NCBI GenBank assembly: GCA_964473525.1
Contig: CAYYPK010000024.1
Location: 34,473-98,472, forward strand
Direction of reading: 5' to 3'
DNA length: 64,000 nt
From: GCA-2687025 sp964473525
GTDB lineage: Bacteria > Poribacteria > WGA-4E > GCA-2687025
Positions 1-11,117 of the stretch are shown here, in pieces. Position 1 is the stretch's first letter. Each line of letters opens with the position of its first letter. A program made the position numbers and the translations under genes. Under the pieces are notes generated by a model. That model saw nothing but the letters and a program-made list of their open reading frames with translations. It did not search any database and was not told the origin of the DNA.

Positions 1-1281
<1,281 letters not shown>

Positions 1282-1341
1282 CGTCAGTCCTTCGTTCTGC
1301 GGTCACGTCGTCGCGTAAGGTCGAAGATTGCCGTTGGCGCG

Positions 1342-4300
1342 CTAGTTCCCGCTGACTCGGGACACGTCGCTCTTGTTGGCCTCGAACGCGGCCATAAGCG
1401 CCTCTTCGCCCTTGAGTCCCTCTGCCTCAACTCTCGCCACGGCCTCGATCATGCGCCGGTAGTCCTTGGGCATGACCTTGACGAACTTCGTCGCGGTGTC
1501 TTCCCAGGAATCCAGCAGTTCCTGACCGAGGTCGCTGCCCGTGTACTCCACGTGGCGCTGTATCTGGTCACGTACTTTGGCGATCTCAGCGTCGTCTTCC
1601 CAGCCTTCGAGCGCCACCGTCTCCTTGTTGCAGACGGCGTCCAGCGCGCTGTCGGGGTCGTAGACGTAGGCGATACCGCCGGACATCCCCGCCGCGAAGT
1701 TGCGCCCCGTGTCACCCAGGATCACGACGCTGCCGCCAGTCATGTACTCGCAGGCGTGGTCGCCCACGCCCTCGATGACCGCGTTCACGCCGCTGTTGCG
1801 CACGCAGAAGCGCTCACCACCGATGCCGCGGATGTACGCCTCTCCGGCCGTCGCTCCGTAGAAGGCGACGTTCCCCACGACCACCTCTTCGCGAGGGTCG
1901 AAGCTAGACACCTTCGGCGGGTAGAGGACTAGCTTGCCGCCCGAGAGCCCCTTGCCGAAGTAGTCGTTGGCATCGCCTTCCAGCTCCAGCGTCATACCCG
2001 GCGGCACGAACGCGCCGTAGCTCTGACCAGCGGAGCCCTGGAAGTGGATGCGGATGGTGTCCTCGGGAAGACCCTCTGCGCCGTTTGCCTTCGTCAGTTC
2101 GCCACCCGTGATGGTGCCAACGACGCGATCCGTGTTGGAGATCGGAAGCGTCGCGCGCACCTTCTCGCCGTTCTCAATGGCAGGCTTGCACAGATCCAAC
2201 AGCGTTGTGCGGTCCAACGACTTCTCGAGACCGTGGTTCTGGTCGATGGAGCAGTAGCGACCGACCTCCGGGCCGACGTCCGGGCGGTAGAGGACTTTCA
2301 TGAAGTCCATGTTGCCGGCCTTCCAGTGGTCGACATCCTTCCTCGGCTCGAGCATGTCCGCGCGACCGACCATCTCGTTGATGGTGCGGAAGCCAAGCTC
2401 CGCCATTATCTCGCGCATGTCCTCGGCAATGAACGTGAGGAAGTTCACAACGTGCGCCGGGTCGCCCGTGAATCGCTCGCGGAGTTCCGGGCTCTGCGTG
2501 GCGACACCGACCGGACAGGTGTCCAGGTGGCAGACGCGCATCATCAGACACCCCAGAGCCACGAGCGCCGTCGTGGCAAACCCGTACTCCTCAGCGCCCA
2601 GCAGCGTCGCCATGACGACATCGCGGCCCGTCTTCAACTGACCGTCTGTCTCGATGACGATGCGGCTGCGCAGGTCGTTCAGGACGAGCGTCTGGTGGGT
2701 GTCCGCTAGCCCAAGTTCCCACGGCATGCCCGCGTGCTTGATGCTCGTTTGCGGAGACGCTCCCGTGCCGCCGTCGTGGCCGCTGATGAGGACGACGTCG
2801 GAATGGCCCTTCGCCACGCCGGCTGCGACCGTTCCCACTCCGACTTCCGACACAAGCTTCACCGTGATGCGGGCGTTGCTGTTGGCGTTCTTCAGGTCGT
2901 GGATGAGTTGCGCGAGGTCTTCAATGGAGTAGATGTCGTGGTGTGGTGGTGGCGAAATGAGGCCCACGCCAGGCGTTGAGTACCGCACCTTCGCGATCCA
3001 CGGGTACACCTTGCGTCCGGGTAACTCGCCGCCCTCGCCCGGCTTCGCCCCCTGCACCATCTTGATCTGCAATTCCTGCGCGTTCACGAGGTATTCGCTC
3101 GTGACGCCGAAGCGTCCCGAGGCGACCTGCTTGATCGCGGAGTTCTTGGAGTCCCCGTTGGGTTCCGGCGTGTACCGCGCAGGATCTTCGCCGCCCTCGC
3201 CCGTGTTGCTCTTGCCTCCAAGCCGGTTCATGGCGATGGCGAGCGCCTCGTGCGCCTCCTGACTGATGGAACCGTACGACATCGCCCCGGTCTTGAATCG
3301 CTTCACGATCTCCGAGACCGGTTCCACCTCGTCAATCGGAATTGGCGACCCGTGCTCGCGGAAGTCCAGCAGGCTGCGCACCGTGACGTGCTTGCCCGTC
3401 TGGTCGTTGATGAGTTCCGCGTATTCCTTGTAGACGTCCGTGTCGTTCAGTCGGACCGCCTTCTGGAGCGTGTGGATCGTCATCGGGTTGAACAGGTGGT
3501 GTTCCCCGTCCTTCTTCCACTGGTATTCGCCGCCGACCTCGAGCGTCGTCTCGCGTTCCCTGGTCTTGGGGAAGCCGCGCGCATGCCGCATCTCAGCTTC
3601 CTTGGCGATGACGTCCAGGCCGATGCCCCCAATGCGAGAGTCGGTCCACGTGAAGTATGCGTCAATGACCTCCTGGGATATCCCCACCGCCTCGAAGATC
3701 TGCGCGCCGCGGTACGACTTGATCGTCGAGATGCCCATCTTGGACATCACCTTGACGACGCCCTTCGAGAGCGCCTTGTCGTAGTTGGAGACCGCCACCG
3801 CGTGGTCCATGCCCGTGAGCTGCCCCTCTTCGATCATGTCCGCGAGGGTCTCGTGGGCGAGCCAGGGGTTGATCGCCTGAGCGCCGTAGCCGAGAAGCAG
3901 GCAGAAGTGGTGCGTTTCGCGGGGCTCACCAGATTCGACCACGAGTCCTACGCGAATGCGGTTGCCGTTGCGGATAAGGTGGTGGTGCAGCCCGGATGTT
4001 GCCAGCAGCGCCGGTATCGGAGCCATCGTGGCGCTGAAGTCGCGGTCCGAGAGGATGATGATGTTCGCGCCGTCTTCGATCGCCTGGTCGGCAGCGGCGA
4101 ACAGGTCATCGAGCCCCTGCTTGAGACCCGCCTCTCCCGAGCCGACCTCGTATAGCATCGGCAGCGTGACAGAGCGCAGCCCTGGCTGGTCTACCTCGCG
4201 CAACTTCGTCAGTTGCTCCGCGGTCAGCAGCGGCAACTGCAGCCTGATCTGTCGGCAGCTTTCTGGCTGCGGGTCCAGCAGGTTGCCCTCGGCCCCGAGG

Positions 4301-5946
4301 GTGGTGTCCATGGACGTGATGATCTCTTCGCGGATCGGGTCGAGCGGAGGGTTCGTAACCTGCGCGAAGAGCTGCTTGAAATAGCTATAGAGGAGCTGCG
4401 GCCGATTCGAGAGCACCGCCAGAGGAGCGTCGTTCCCCATCGAGCCGATCGGCTGGATGGAGTTGCGCGCCATCGGTTCCATGTTCACGCGTAGGTCTTC
4501 GAACGTGTACCCGAACACCTGCTGCTTGAGGAGCGTCTCGTCGTGCGTCGGCTCCTCCTCCTCGTGGTCGACTTCGGGGAGTTCCTCGAAGTCGACGATG
4601 TTGGCGTCGAGCCACTCGGCGTACGGATGTTCCGTCGCGATCTGCTGCTTGATCTCGTCGTCCGCAATGATGCGGCCCTGCTCAGTGTCGACGAGGAACA
4701 TGCGACCCGGCTGTAGCCTGCCCTTGTGCAGCACGTTGTCCGGCTCGACCTCGACGACGCCAACCTCGGACGCCATGATGACCGTGTCGTCCTTCGTCAC
4801 GTAGTAACGCGAAGGGCGCAGGCCGTTGCGGTCCAGCGCGGCGCCGACGCTGACGCCGTCCGTGAAGGCGATGGACGCCGGGCCGTCCCACGGCTCCATG
4901 AGGCAGCTGTGGTACTCGTAGAACGCTCGCTTATCCGGCGGCATGCTCTCGTGGTTTTCCCACGGCTCTGGGATCATCATCATCATGGCGTGCGGCATGG
5001 ACCGCCCGGAGAGCGACAGGAACTCGAAGCAGTTGTCGAACTTTGCCGAGTCGCTGCCGTCCTCCTGGATGATCGGCTTCAGCTTGTCGATGCTGTCGCC
5101 GTACAGCTCGGACGAGAGCTTCGCCTCGCGGGCGTGCATCCAGTTCTCGTTGCCGCGCAGCGTGTTGATCTCGCCGTTGTGGATGACGTAGCGGTTCGGG
5201 TGCGAACGCTCCCACGACGGGAAGGTGTTCGTGCTGAACCGCGAATGCACCAGGGCGAGCGCGGTTTCCATCGCCGGGTCCGAGAGTTCAGGGTAGAACT
5301 GCTCAACCTGGTGAGGGGTCAGCATGCCCTTGTAGACGATCGTGCGGCACGACAGGCTCGGGATGTAGAACTCCGGGTCCTTCGCGTCCGACGAGTAGCG
5401 AATGGCGTTCTCCGCGCGGCGACGGATCACATAGAGCAGTCGCTCGAAGGCGAGGTCGTCGCCAATGTCGTTGTCACGCTCGATGAATACCTGGCGGACG
5501 AGCGGCATGCAATCGAGGGCGGTCTTGCCAAGGGGCTCCGGGTTCACCGGCACGGTTCGCCAGCCGAGGACGGTCAGGCCTTCGGAACTGACGATTTCCT
5601 CGACCGCCTGCTCGCACCTCTTCTGTCCAGCGCTATCCTGGGGCAGGTAGATCATGCCGACGCCGTACGAGCCGGGCTCCCCTAGCTTGATGCCGTGTCC
5701 GTAGCAGGCGTGGGAGAGGTAGGCGTGCGGTATCTGCATGAGGATACCTGCGCCGTCGCCGGTGTTTTCCTCGGAACCCCGCGCGCCACGATGATCCAGG
5801 CATTCCAGACACGTCAGCGCCTGCCGGACGATCGTATTGGACTTCTCGCCTTTGATATTGACCACGAAACCTATGCCACATGCGTCGTGTTCGTTCCGTG
5901 GGTCGTAGAGTCCTTGCTTGGCCGGAAATCCAACCGGTCGCTGCAT
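1342..5946 (-). CDS. gltB: glutamate synthase large subunit
   Basis: The large (alpha) subunit of glutamate synthase hydrolyses glutamine and uses the channelled ammonia with 2-oxoglutarate to make two glutamates. At 1534 residues it has the full family length. It begins with a short propeptide, and the expected N-terminal nucleophile of the mature enzyme is Cys23 in DACGIGFV. The class-II amidotransferase domain runs to about residue 430. A central domain follows, then the FMN/2-oxoglutarate barrel with the 3Fe-4S signature C-x5-C-x4-C (CLMMRVCHLDTC, near residue 1135), then the GXGXG beta-helix domain. The SD sequence AGGAGAGG lies upstream of the ATG. All hallmark residues I looked for are present. 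Confidence 0.98.
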   Translation of the reverse strand: MQRPVGFPAKQGLYDPRNEHDACGIGFVVNIKGEKSNTIVRQALTCLECLDHRGARGSEENTGDGAGILMQIPHAYLSHACYGHGIKLGEPGSYGVGMIYLPQDSAGQKRCEQAVEEIVSSEGLTVLGWRTVPVNPEPLGKTALDCMPLVRQVFIERDNDIGDDLAFERLLYVIRRRAENAIRYSSDAKDPEFYIPSLSCRTIVYKGMLTPHQVEQFYPELSDPAMETALALVHSRFSTNTFPSWERSHPNRYVIHNGEINTLRGNENWMHAREAKLSSELYGDSIDKLKPIIQEDGSDSAKFDNCFEFLSLSGRSMPHAMMMMIPEPWENHESMPPDKRAFYEYHSCLMEPWDGPASIAFTDGVSVGAALDRNGLRPSRYYVTKDDTVIMASEVGVVEVEPDNVLHKGRLQPGRMFLVDTEQGRIIADDEIKQQIATEHPYAEWLDANIVDFEELPEVDHEEEEPTHDETLLKQQVFGYTFEDLRVNMEPMARNSIQPIGSMGNDAPLAVLSNRPQLLYSYFKQLFAQVTNPPLDPIREEIITSMDTTLGAEGNLLDPQPESCRQIRLQLPLLTAEQLTKLREVDQPGLRSVTLPMLYEVGSGEAGLKQGLDDLFAAADQAIEDGANIIILSDRDFSATMAPIPALLATSGLHHHLIRNGNRIRVGLVVESGEPRETHHFCLLLGYGAQAINPWLAHETLADMIEEGQLTGMDHAVAVSNYDKALSKGVVKVMSKMGISTIKSYRGAQIFEAVGISQEVIDAYFTWTDSRIGGIGLDVIAKEAEMRHARGFPKTRERETTLEVGGEYQWKKDGEHHLFNPMTIHTLQKAVRLNDTDVYKEYAELINDQTGKHVTVRSLLDFREHGSPIPIDEVEPVSEIVKRFKTGAMSYGSISQEAHEALAIAMNRLGGKSNTGEGGEDPARYTPEPNGDSKNSAIKQVASGRFGVTSEYLVNAQELQIKMVQGAKPGEGGELPGRKVYPWIAKVRYSTPGVGLISPPPHHDIYSIEDLAQLIHDLKNANSNARITVKLVSEVGVGTVAAGVAKGHSDVVLISGHDGGTGASPQTSIKHAGMPWELGLADTHQTLVLNDLRSRIVIETDGQLKTGRDVVMATLLGAEEYGFATTALVALGCLMMRVCHLDTCPVGVATQSPELRERFTGDPAHVVNFLTFIAEDMREIMAELGFRTINEMVGRADMLEPRKDVDHWKAGNMDFMKVLYRPDVGPEVGRYCSIDQNHGLEKSLDRTTLLDLCKPAIENGEKVRATLPISNTDRVVGTITGGELTKANGAEGLPEDTIRIHFQGSAGQSYGAFVPPGMTLELEGDANDYFGKGLSGGKLVLYPPKVSSFDPREEVVVGNVAFYGATAGEAYIRGIGGERFCVRNSGVNAVIEGVGDHACEYMTGGSVVILGDTGRNFAAGMSGGIAYVYDPDSALDAVCNKETVALEGWEDDAEIAKVRDQIQRHVEYTGSDLGQELLDSWEDTATKFVKVMPKDYRRMIEAVARVEAEGLKGEEALMAAFEANKSDVSRVSGN

Positions 5947-6504
5947 GCCGTTGCCTCTCCTAGGTCGTCTCTATCCGCGCGCGGGCGCGGTTCGATCCGC
6001 TCTGCTCGTCGTGGCGAGCGATCTCCGGCGGTCGATGCCGCCGTCGTTTCGCCGCCCTAAACTCGGTGGATGATGCGCGATATGGCGAGCGCCGACTCGT
6101 CCATCGGCCTGCATGTCGAGAGGAGTTCCGACCCCGCTCTCGCCGCGTGTGGCGGTCATCCGTTCGCTGATTTGGTGGCGCGTAGAGCCTGTGCCGCCCT
6201 GTTACCATGGTACCCAGAGTGGCGATATGGTCAAGCTCGGCCCACGGTCAAGGGCGCTCCGCAAGAGCTTTCGCCGCGCCTCTCACGCGAACTACGACCG
6301 TCTTCTGGGTGATGCAGCCGCGCCCGCCTCGCGTCCGCGATGCGTGGGATCTGGCATGGCGTTCCGCATGGCCTTCCTTGTGGCGAGATGGCATTGGACA
6401 CCCGCCCAAACTCAGCTCCGCACGCCCCTTGGTACCACGATTTCGGACGTCTTCACAAGGGAGTTCACGGTGCGAGCGCGTCTGCCAATCCGGCTGTGGT
6501 CACG
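5947..6504. other. intergenic region upstream of gltB
   Basis: This 558-bp gap lies between the end of the enolase-superfamily gene and the start of gltB, both on the minus strand. Short ORFs exist on both strands but none resembles a known protein, and none has both a convincing SD sequence and a sensible composition. It contains the gltB ribosome binding site at its left end and presumably the glt promoter. I see no tRNA, riboswitch or repeat in it. Confidence 0.5.
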
Positions 6505-7650
6505 CTACGGCCCCTCGTCGGCGAACTGAGGCAGCGACCTCGTGGGGAACTGCCTGTACGCGTAGTGCGCCATGGCTTCCTCGTCGAGCTCGATGCCAAG
6601 CCCCGGCTCCGTGGGCAGGGCGACGTATCCATCCTCGACGCGCCACGGATCCACGGTGATGGCATCACCCACCTCGCGGAAGTTCACGAAGTACTCCGTG
6701 ATGAGGAAGTTCGGCATGGCCGCAGACGCGTGCACCGTAGCGGCGAGGGCGACGGTCGTGCTGTTGTAGTTGTGCGGCGACATGATGACGTAGTACGGCT
6801 CCGCCATCGCGCCGATCTCTTTCAGCTCCAAGATGCCCCCGCAGTTGCAGACGTCCGCGTTCAGGATGTCCGCCGCCTGCTTCTCGAGCACCTCGCGGAA
6901 CTCGGCCTTTGTATAGAGCTCTTCGCCCGTGACGACGGGCATGTCGATGGCGCGCCGCACGTCGGCGAGCGCGTCGATGTTCATCGACGACACCGGTTCC
7001 TCGTACCAGAACGGGTCGAATTCCGCCATGCGGTGGGCAACGCGGATCGCGTGCATAGGCGCGAGTCGACGATGCACCTCGATGAGCAGATCGACCTTCG
7101 GCCCAACCGCTTCACGGATGCCGCGTACGCAGTCAATGGCGGCTTCCTCGTCGTCCCGAGAGATGTGCGTGCGCCACGGGCCGGGGAACGGGTCGAACTT
7201 GAGAGCGCTGAATCCCTCCGCGACACGCGCCTGCGCTCGTTCGCCATCGCCGTCGGTGAGCCGCATACCCCAGCCGTTTGCGTAGACGCGTATCTTGTCG
7301 CGACATGCGCCTCCTAGCAGGTTGTACACCGGCGTTCCGAGCGACTTCCCGACGATGTCCCACAGCGCGTGTTCGATGCCGCTGACGGCGGAGTACAGGT
7401 CCATCGCCCCGCGCTTGGACGCGAAGTCGTTGTAGACCATGTAGGTGAAGTGTTTGATGTTGTGCGGGTCGCGGCCGATGAGGTAGCGCGCGAGTTCCTC
7501 GACGTGGATCTGAATGGCGCGGTCGCGATCCGACTGCGTGTAGCACTCGCCCCAGCCGTGTATCCCAGCGTCCGTCTCTACCTTGACGAACAGCCAGTTC
7601 TTGCCGCTGCCCGGGCTTACGAGGAACGTCCGAACGTCCGTTACCTTCAT
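6505..7650 (-). CDS. enolase-superfamily dehydratase (mandelate racemase / muconate lactonizing type)
   Basis: These enzymes abstract the alpha proton of a sugar acid or related carboxylate using Mg2+; dehydration of an aldonate is the likeliest reaction here. The 381-residue protein has the N-terminal capping domain followed by the barrel. Candidate metal ligands are Glu191 (LLIEVHRR), Glu217 (YEEPV) and Glu243 (TGEEL). His193 and His293 (SPHNYNS) are candidate acid/base residues. The E-x-H and SPHN patterns resemble galactonate/mannonate dehydratase-like members more than mandelate racemase, but the substrate cannot be assigned. It starts 20 nt after the PhyH-like gene, so the two are probably co-transcribed and may act on one catabolic route. 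Confidence 0.88.
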   Translation of the reverse strand: MKVTDVRTFLVSPGSGKNWLFVKVETDAGIHGWGECYTQSDRDRAIQIHVEELARYLIGRDPHNIKHFTYMVYNDFASKRGAMDLYSAVSGIEHALWDIVGKSLGTPVYNLLGGACRDKIRVYANGWGMRLTDGDGERAQARVAEGFSALKFDPFPGPWRTHISRDDEEAAIDCVRGIREAVGPKVDLLIEVHRRLAPMHAIRVAHRMAEFDPFWYEEPVSSMNIDALADVRRAIDMPVVTGEELYTKAEFREVLEKQAADILNADVCNCGGILELKEIGAMAEPYYVIMSPHNYNSTTVALAATVHASAAMPNFLITEYFVNFREVGDAITVDPWRVEDGYVALPTEPGLGIELDEEAMAHYAYRQFPTRSLPQFADEGP

Positions 7651-7670
7651 CGAATCCGCCTCTGGTTCGG

Positions 7671-8444
7671 TCAGTGGCCTGCGTCGTCCAAGATGCGTTC
7701 GCGGCCGGGCTGGTACGGTGGCTGAAGGAGCCTGCGCTGTCTATCGGTCAGGAGCGGATCGAGCTTCTCTGGAACCCCCTGCGCCTTCCCCCAAGCCAGG
7801 TGCGACGGGGCGTACTTCAGCAGCAACGACCGCCGATGCCGTTCCCCCTGCCACGGCAGCGTGCCATGCGTCAGCGCCTCGGTGAAGATGATGACGTCCC
7901 CTGCCTTGTGCGCCGGCTGGCATACCCAGTCGCGATGCGCCTCGAAGTTGCGCACGTCCTCCGGTATCCGGTAGTTGCTCTTGTGACTACCGGGCACGCA
8001 GCAGAACCCGCCGTCCTCTGGACCGACGTCCGTCAGCGCAAAGGAGACGACCGTTAGCCCGTTGTACATGCGGCCGTTGCGATGGACGTAGTATTGCGAC
8101 GGATCGTACGGCGTGGACTGCCCGTGCAGCTTCAGCCCGACGTTCCCCTTGCCCATAAGGATGCCGTAGGCGTGGTCGAGCCTCATCTTGTCGCCGAGCA
8201 TCTCGAGGGTCACGCCGAGGACGCGTTCGTTGTCGATGAGGTCGCGGAACGCCTGGTTCCACATGAAGAACCCGCCGAATCGCTGCGACCAGATGTCGTC
8301 AGTTGGTTCGTCCAATTCCTGTGCGTCTAGCTCCTCGTTCAGATGCGCTACCTCCGCCGAGGAGAGGACGCCTTCGAGCACGATGTAGCCGTTCAGGTCG
8401 AGGAAATACCGTTCGTGGTCCGTCATCGAGGCGGGGTCGGACAT
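7671..8444 (-). CDS. phytanoyl-CoA dioxygenase (PhyH)-like protein
   Basis: A likely Fe(II)/2-oxoglutarate-dependent oxygenase of the PhyH family, 257 residues. I chose the ATG at 8444 (MSDPASMTDHERYF) because AAGGAG lies about 10 nt upstream; the open frame further upstream is only antisense to the glycosyltransferase gene. A distal His193 (ALTHGTLPW) and Arg204/Arg205 (RRSLLLKY) fit the double-stranded beta-helix core. DVGPEDGGFCCVPGSH is the usual GG-x-PGSH region. A clean H-x-D motif is not seen. Candidates are His107 (KLHGQSTPYD) and His121 (VHRNGRM), so the iron site may be unusual. Substrate unknown; it is followed closely by the enolase-superfamily gene. Confidence 0.85.
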   Translation of the reverse strand: MSDPASMTDHERYFLDLNGYIVLEGVLSSAEVAHLNEELDAQELDEPTDDIWSQRFGGFFMWNQAFRDLIDNERVLGVTLEMLGDKMRLDHAYGILMGKGNVGLKLHGQSTPYDPSQYYVHRNGRMYNGLTVVSFALTDVGPEDGGFCCVPGSHKSNYRIPEDVRNFEAHRDWVCQPAHKAGDVIIFTEALTHGTLPWQGERHRRSLLLKYAPSHLAWGKAQGVPEKLDPLLTDRQRRLLQPPYQPGRERILDDAGH

Positions 8445-8539
8445 GGGTCGTCCCTTCTCCTTGGGCGTCCGCGGCACTGTATGCGCGAAGGATAGCCATT
8501 GCAAGGAACTTACGGGAGCGGAGGGGGTAGAGCGTCGCC

Positions 8540-9724
8540 TTACGCGCCCGGGCCGGAAGACTTGCGCTGCATCTGGTGAGAGCGCCCCTTCCATGCCGAC
8601 TTGCCCGTCAGCCCAGCGAGACCCACGAGCAGCACGTACGACGTGTGGAAGGCCGGCAGCCACGGCAGATGCAGCAGCAGATCGCGTCGCCCGAACAGCG
8701 ACAGACCACGCGCCATGAGCACCCACTCCGGCAGTATCTTGAGCGCGACAAGCGCGGCGGCCCAAGGCAGCGACCCAAAGCCCAGCAAGGCAAGGACCAT
8801 CGTCACGGGCAGTAACAGATTCACGCCGTACGCCACGACGCTGAACCACACCACTGAGAAGCGGTTTTCCAGGCTGTTGGACGACCACCGCAGCCGCTGC
8901 TCCAGAAACGCGCCGTAGGTCGGCATGGGACGTGTCCATACGAGCGATTCCGCCGAGTGCGCGACCTCAATCCGCCACTGCGTATGGCGATCTATCCACT
9001 GCACGAACATGTTGTCCTCGGCGACGGTGAACCCCATCTTCATGAACCCGCCGAGTTCCTCGTAGACCGCGCGACGATAGGCGAGGTTGTTGCCCGTGCA
9101 ACCCATCGCGAGACGCCACGCCAGGCCGCCCGCGAAGGCGGCGAAGATGCCGAGGAGTTCCAGCGACTGCAGCTTCACGAAGGCGCCACCGCCGTCTCGC
9201 GGCTCGTCAAGCACGGAGAATCCGACGACGACTCCAGTGTCCTCGCGGAAGCGCGACGTCATCGCGCGCAGCCAACTCGGCGGAGGCGCGCAGTCCGCGT
9301 CCGTGCTGGCGATTATTTCGCCGCGGCTGGACCGTATGCCGTGGTCCAGGGCGTGCTGCTTGCCCGTGCCAGCGTCGTCGCCCAGATCACCCAAGGACAG
9401 GACGCGTAGGTTTGGCGCGCCCTCCGCATGCGCCTCGGCCAGAGCCCGCGTGTCGTCCTCAGAGTGGTCGTCTACGAAGATCACTTCGTACTTGTCGGCC
9501 GGGTAGTTCTGCGCCAGGAGCGACGACAGGCAGGCGTCCACGTTGTCGGCCTCGTTCCGCGCCGCGACTACTACGGAGACGTGTGGCAGATCCGCGTCGG
9601 GGCGTGCCGGGAGTCGCTGGCGCCGCAGGCGAAACAGTCCGATGACGAAGAAGCACGCGACCACGGCGTAGGTCAGCGTCAGCGACGTCACGAAGCCGTA
9701 TGCGGCGGTCCAGATGTCGCTCAA
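8540..9724 (-). CDS. membrane glycosyltransferase, family 2
   Basis: A processive-type GT-A glycosyltransferase, 394 residues, likely transferring sugars at the cytoplasmic face of the inner membrane. An N-terminal membrane helix (about 12-32) is followed by the GT2 core with VVVAARNEAD, Asp85-Asp86 (VDDHSEDD), the metal-binding DAD at 142-144 and a QRLRW acceptor motif near residue 277. Two or three more membrane segments close the protein. The start codon is TTG at 9724, supported by a GAGAGGGG ribosome site. It is 27 nt from the nucleoside hydrolase gene on the same strand, but the two functions are not obviously linked. Confidence 0.88.
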   Translation of the reverse strand: MSDIWTAAYGFVTSLTLTYAVVACFFVIGLFRLRRQRLPARPDADLPHVSVVVAARNEADNVDACLSSLLAQNYPADKYEVIFVDDHSEDDTRALAEAHAEGAPNLRVLSLGDLGDDAGTGKQHALDHGIRSSRGEIIASTDADCAPPPSWLRAMTSRFREDTGVVVGFSVLDEPRDGGGAFVKLQSLELLGIFAAFAGGLAWRLAMGCTGNNLAYRRAVYEELGGFMKMGFTVAEDNMFVQWIDRHTQWRIEVAHSAESLVWTRPMPTYGAFLEQRLRWSSNSLENRFSVVWFSVVAYGVNLLLPVTMVLALLGFGSLPWAAALVALKILPEWVLMARGLSLFGRRDLLLHLPWLPAFHTSYVLLVGLAGLTGKSAWKGRSHQMQRKSSGPGA

Positions 9725-9751
9725 TCGGCCCCTCTCGGTCGATCCGACCAG

Positions 9752-10717
9752 TTACCCACGTAGCACGCGGTCCTCGAACAGCGACAGGAAGCGGGGCGCG
9801 TCCACGGACAGGGCGATGCGCGCGTTGGGCGAGTCCGCGAATCGTGGCCGGTCCCGCAGGTCGGCGGCGGTCATTCCGGCGGCGATGTTCCCCACCGTCT
9901 CAATGTTAACGCGGGCGTCGCGAAAGCCGAAAAGGCTGTCGTCCACGAGATACGCGATCGTCAACGCGTCGTGGACATACATCCCGCGCCGGTCCTCAAT
10001 CCGTTCGGCGAACTCCATCGTGTGTCCCGTGATGTCCCGCACGAACCGGCCTAGCGCTCCGCTGGCGTGGCGTCCGACCATCTCGCGAGACAGGACGACC
10101 TGTTCGGTGACGTTCAAGGGGAAGAGGGTGATGGGCGCGCCACACTGGAAGACAACCGCCGCCGCGTGTGGGTCGGCGTAGATGTTGAATTCCGCGCAGA
10201 GCGACACGTTGCCGGGTCGATCGAAGACGCCGCCCATGATGACGATCTCGCGGACGCCTCGCATCGCGTCGGGGTCTGTCTGCACGCACCGCGCGAGATT
10301 GGTGAGTGGACCCACGGCGACGAGCGTGATGTCGCCGTCCGCGGCCCGCGCCTCACGGAGAATCACCTGCTCCGCCGTCTCCTCGACGGGCGCGGCCGGG
10401 CTCGGGGGGTAGACGGGGGTTCCGTCGTCTCTCGTGAGGGCGTGCGCCCCACCGAGGCCGTCGCCTCCGTGCACCTCGTCGGCGTAGACCGGTTCACGGA
10501 CGAGTGGTCGGTCTGCTCCCCGCGCGGTCGGCGGGCGCTCCTCCGGCGCCAGAACGTCCAGCGTGCGAAGGATGTTCGCCGTGGCGTACTCCACGTCGAT
10601 GTTGCCGCTGACCGACGTCAGGTGCGCCACGTGGACTTCGGGCGATCGTACCGCAAGGCAGATCGCCAGCGCGTCGTCTACGCCCGTGTCCGTGTCCAGG
10701 ATGATGCGCCGCCGCAT
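9752..10717 (-). CDS. inosine-uridine preferring nucleoside hydrolase
   Basis: It hydrolyses the N-glycosidic bond of ribonucleosides to free ribose and base, a salvage role. The 321-residue protein starts at the ATG at 10717, placing the family signature DTDTGVDDA at residues 8-16, where Asp10, Asp14 and Asp15 should bind Ca2+. GAGAGAGG precedes this start, whereas the frame further upstream has no such site. Family features further on include LVAVGPLTNLA, IMGGVF and a C-terminal HDALT-type segment (VHDALTIAY). It is in line with the glycosyltransferase and dioxygenase genes and may be co-transcribed with them. Confidence 0.92.
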   Translation of the reverse strand: MRRRIILDTDTGVDDALAICLAVRSPEVHVAHLTSVSGNIDVEYATANILRTLDVLAPEERPPTARGADRPLVREPVYADEVHGGDGLGGAHALTRDDGTPVYPPSPAAPVEETAEQVILREARAADGDITLVAVGPLTNLARCVQTDPDAMRGVREIVIMGGVFDRPGNVSLCAEFNIYADPHAAAVVFQCGAPITLFPLNVTEQVVLSREMVGRHASGALGRFVRDITGHTMEFAERIEDRRGMYVHDALTIAYLVDDSLFGFRDARVNIETVGNIAAGMTAADLRDRPRFADSPNARIALSVDAPRFLSLFEDRVLRG

Positions 10718-11117
10718 GTGTGCCTCTCTCGCCCCTCTGATACCCATTGCGGGCCGCTCTGCGTGGATGGCCCGAACCCCCATCCTAGCCTTCCCCCTTT
10801 ACGAAAGGGGGAAGGGGCTGCGCCAACGGCGGACGACCCACTGTCTCCGCGCGGCGTCGGTATGACGCCGTGTGCGGCGATAGTCGCACGGGTTCGGGAG
10901 ACCCGCAATCGCCCGGGAGTACCTTCGCGTCCGCCTCGGACACTCGCCCCGGGGCACGCACGTCGCGCCGGAGGGTGGCGTCGGCAATCTGGTCAGTAGG
11001 GCCGTCCTGACGCCATGACTTCCCGGCAGAAGCGCGTGCGGAGCCAGCGGAACGGCGCGTAACGCACGCGCTTCCACTCGCCTGCAACGAACCGTGGCTC
11101 CAGCCGGTGGCGTGACC
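10718..11117. other. intergenic region with a perfect hairpin
   Basis: A 400-bp gap between the URO-D-like gene and the nucleoside hydrolase gene, both minus strand. It contains a perfect 12-bp inverted repeat at 10789-10815, listed separately. Short ORFs here have no recognisable product. Confidence 0.5.
10789..10815. repeat. 12-bp perfect inverted repeat
   Basis: CCTTCCCCCTTT and its exact complement AAAGGGGGAAGG are separated by a 3-nt loop (ACG). There is no following T run on either strand, so it is not a canonical rho-independent terminator. It resembles the short palindromic intergenic repeats that are scattered through many genomes. It is about 300 nt downstream of the URO-D-like gene and 70 nt upstream of the nucleoside hydrolase gene. 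Confidence 0.7.

Noticed and set aside
6195..6215. The palindromic TACCATGGTA in the gap upstream of gltB as an operator.
   Set aside because: A single 10-bp palindrome with no second copy and no link to the promoter is too weak.
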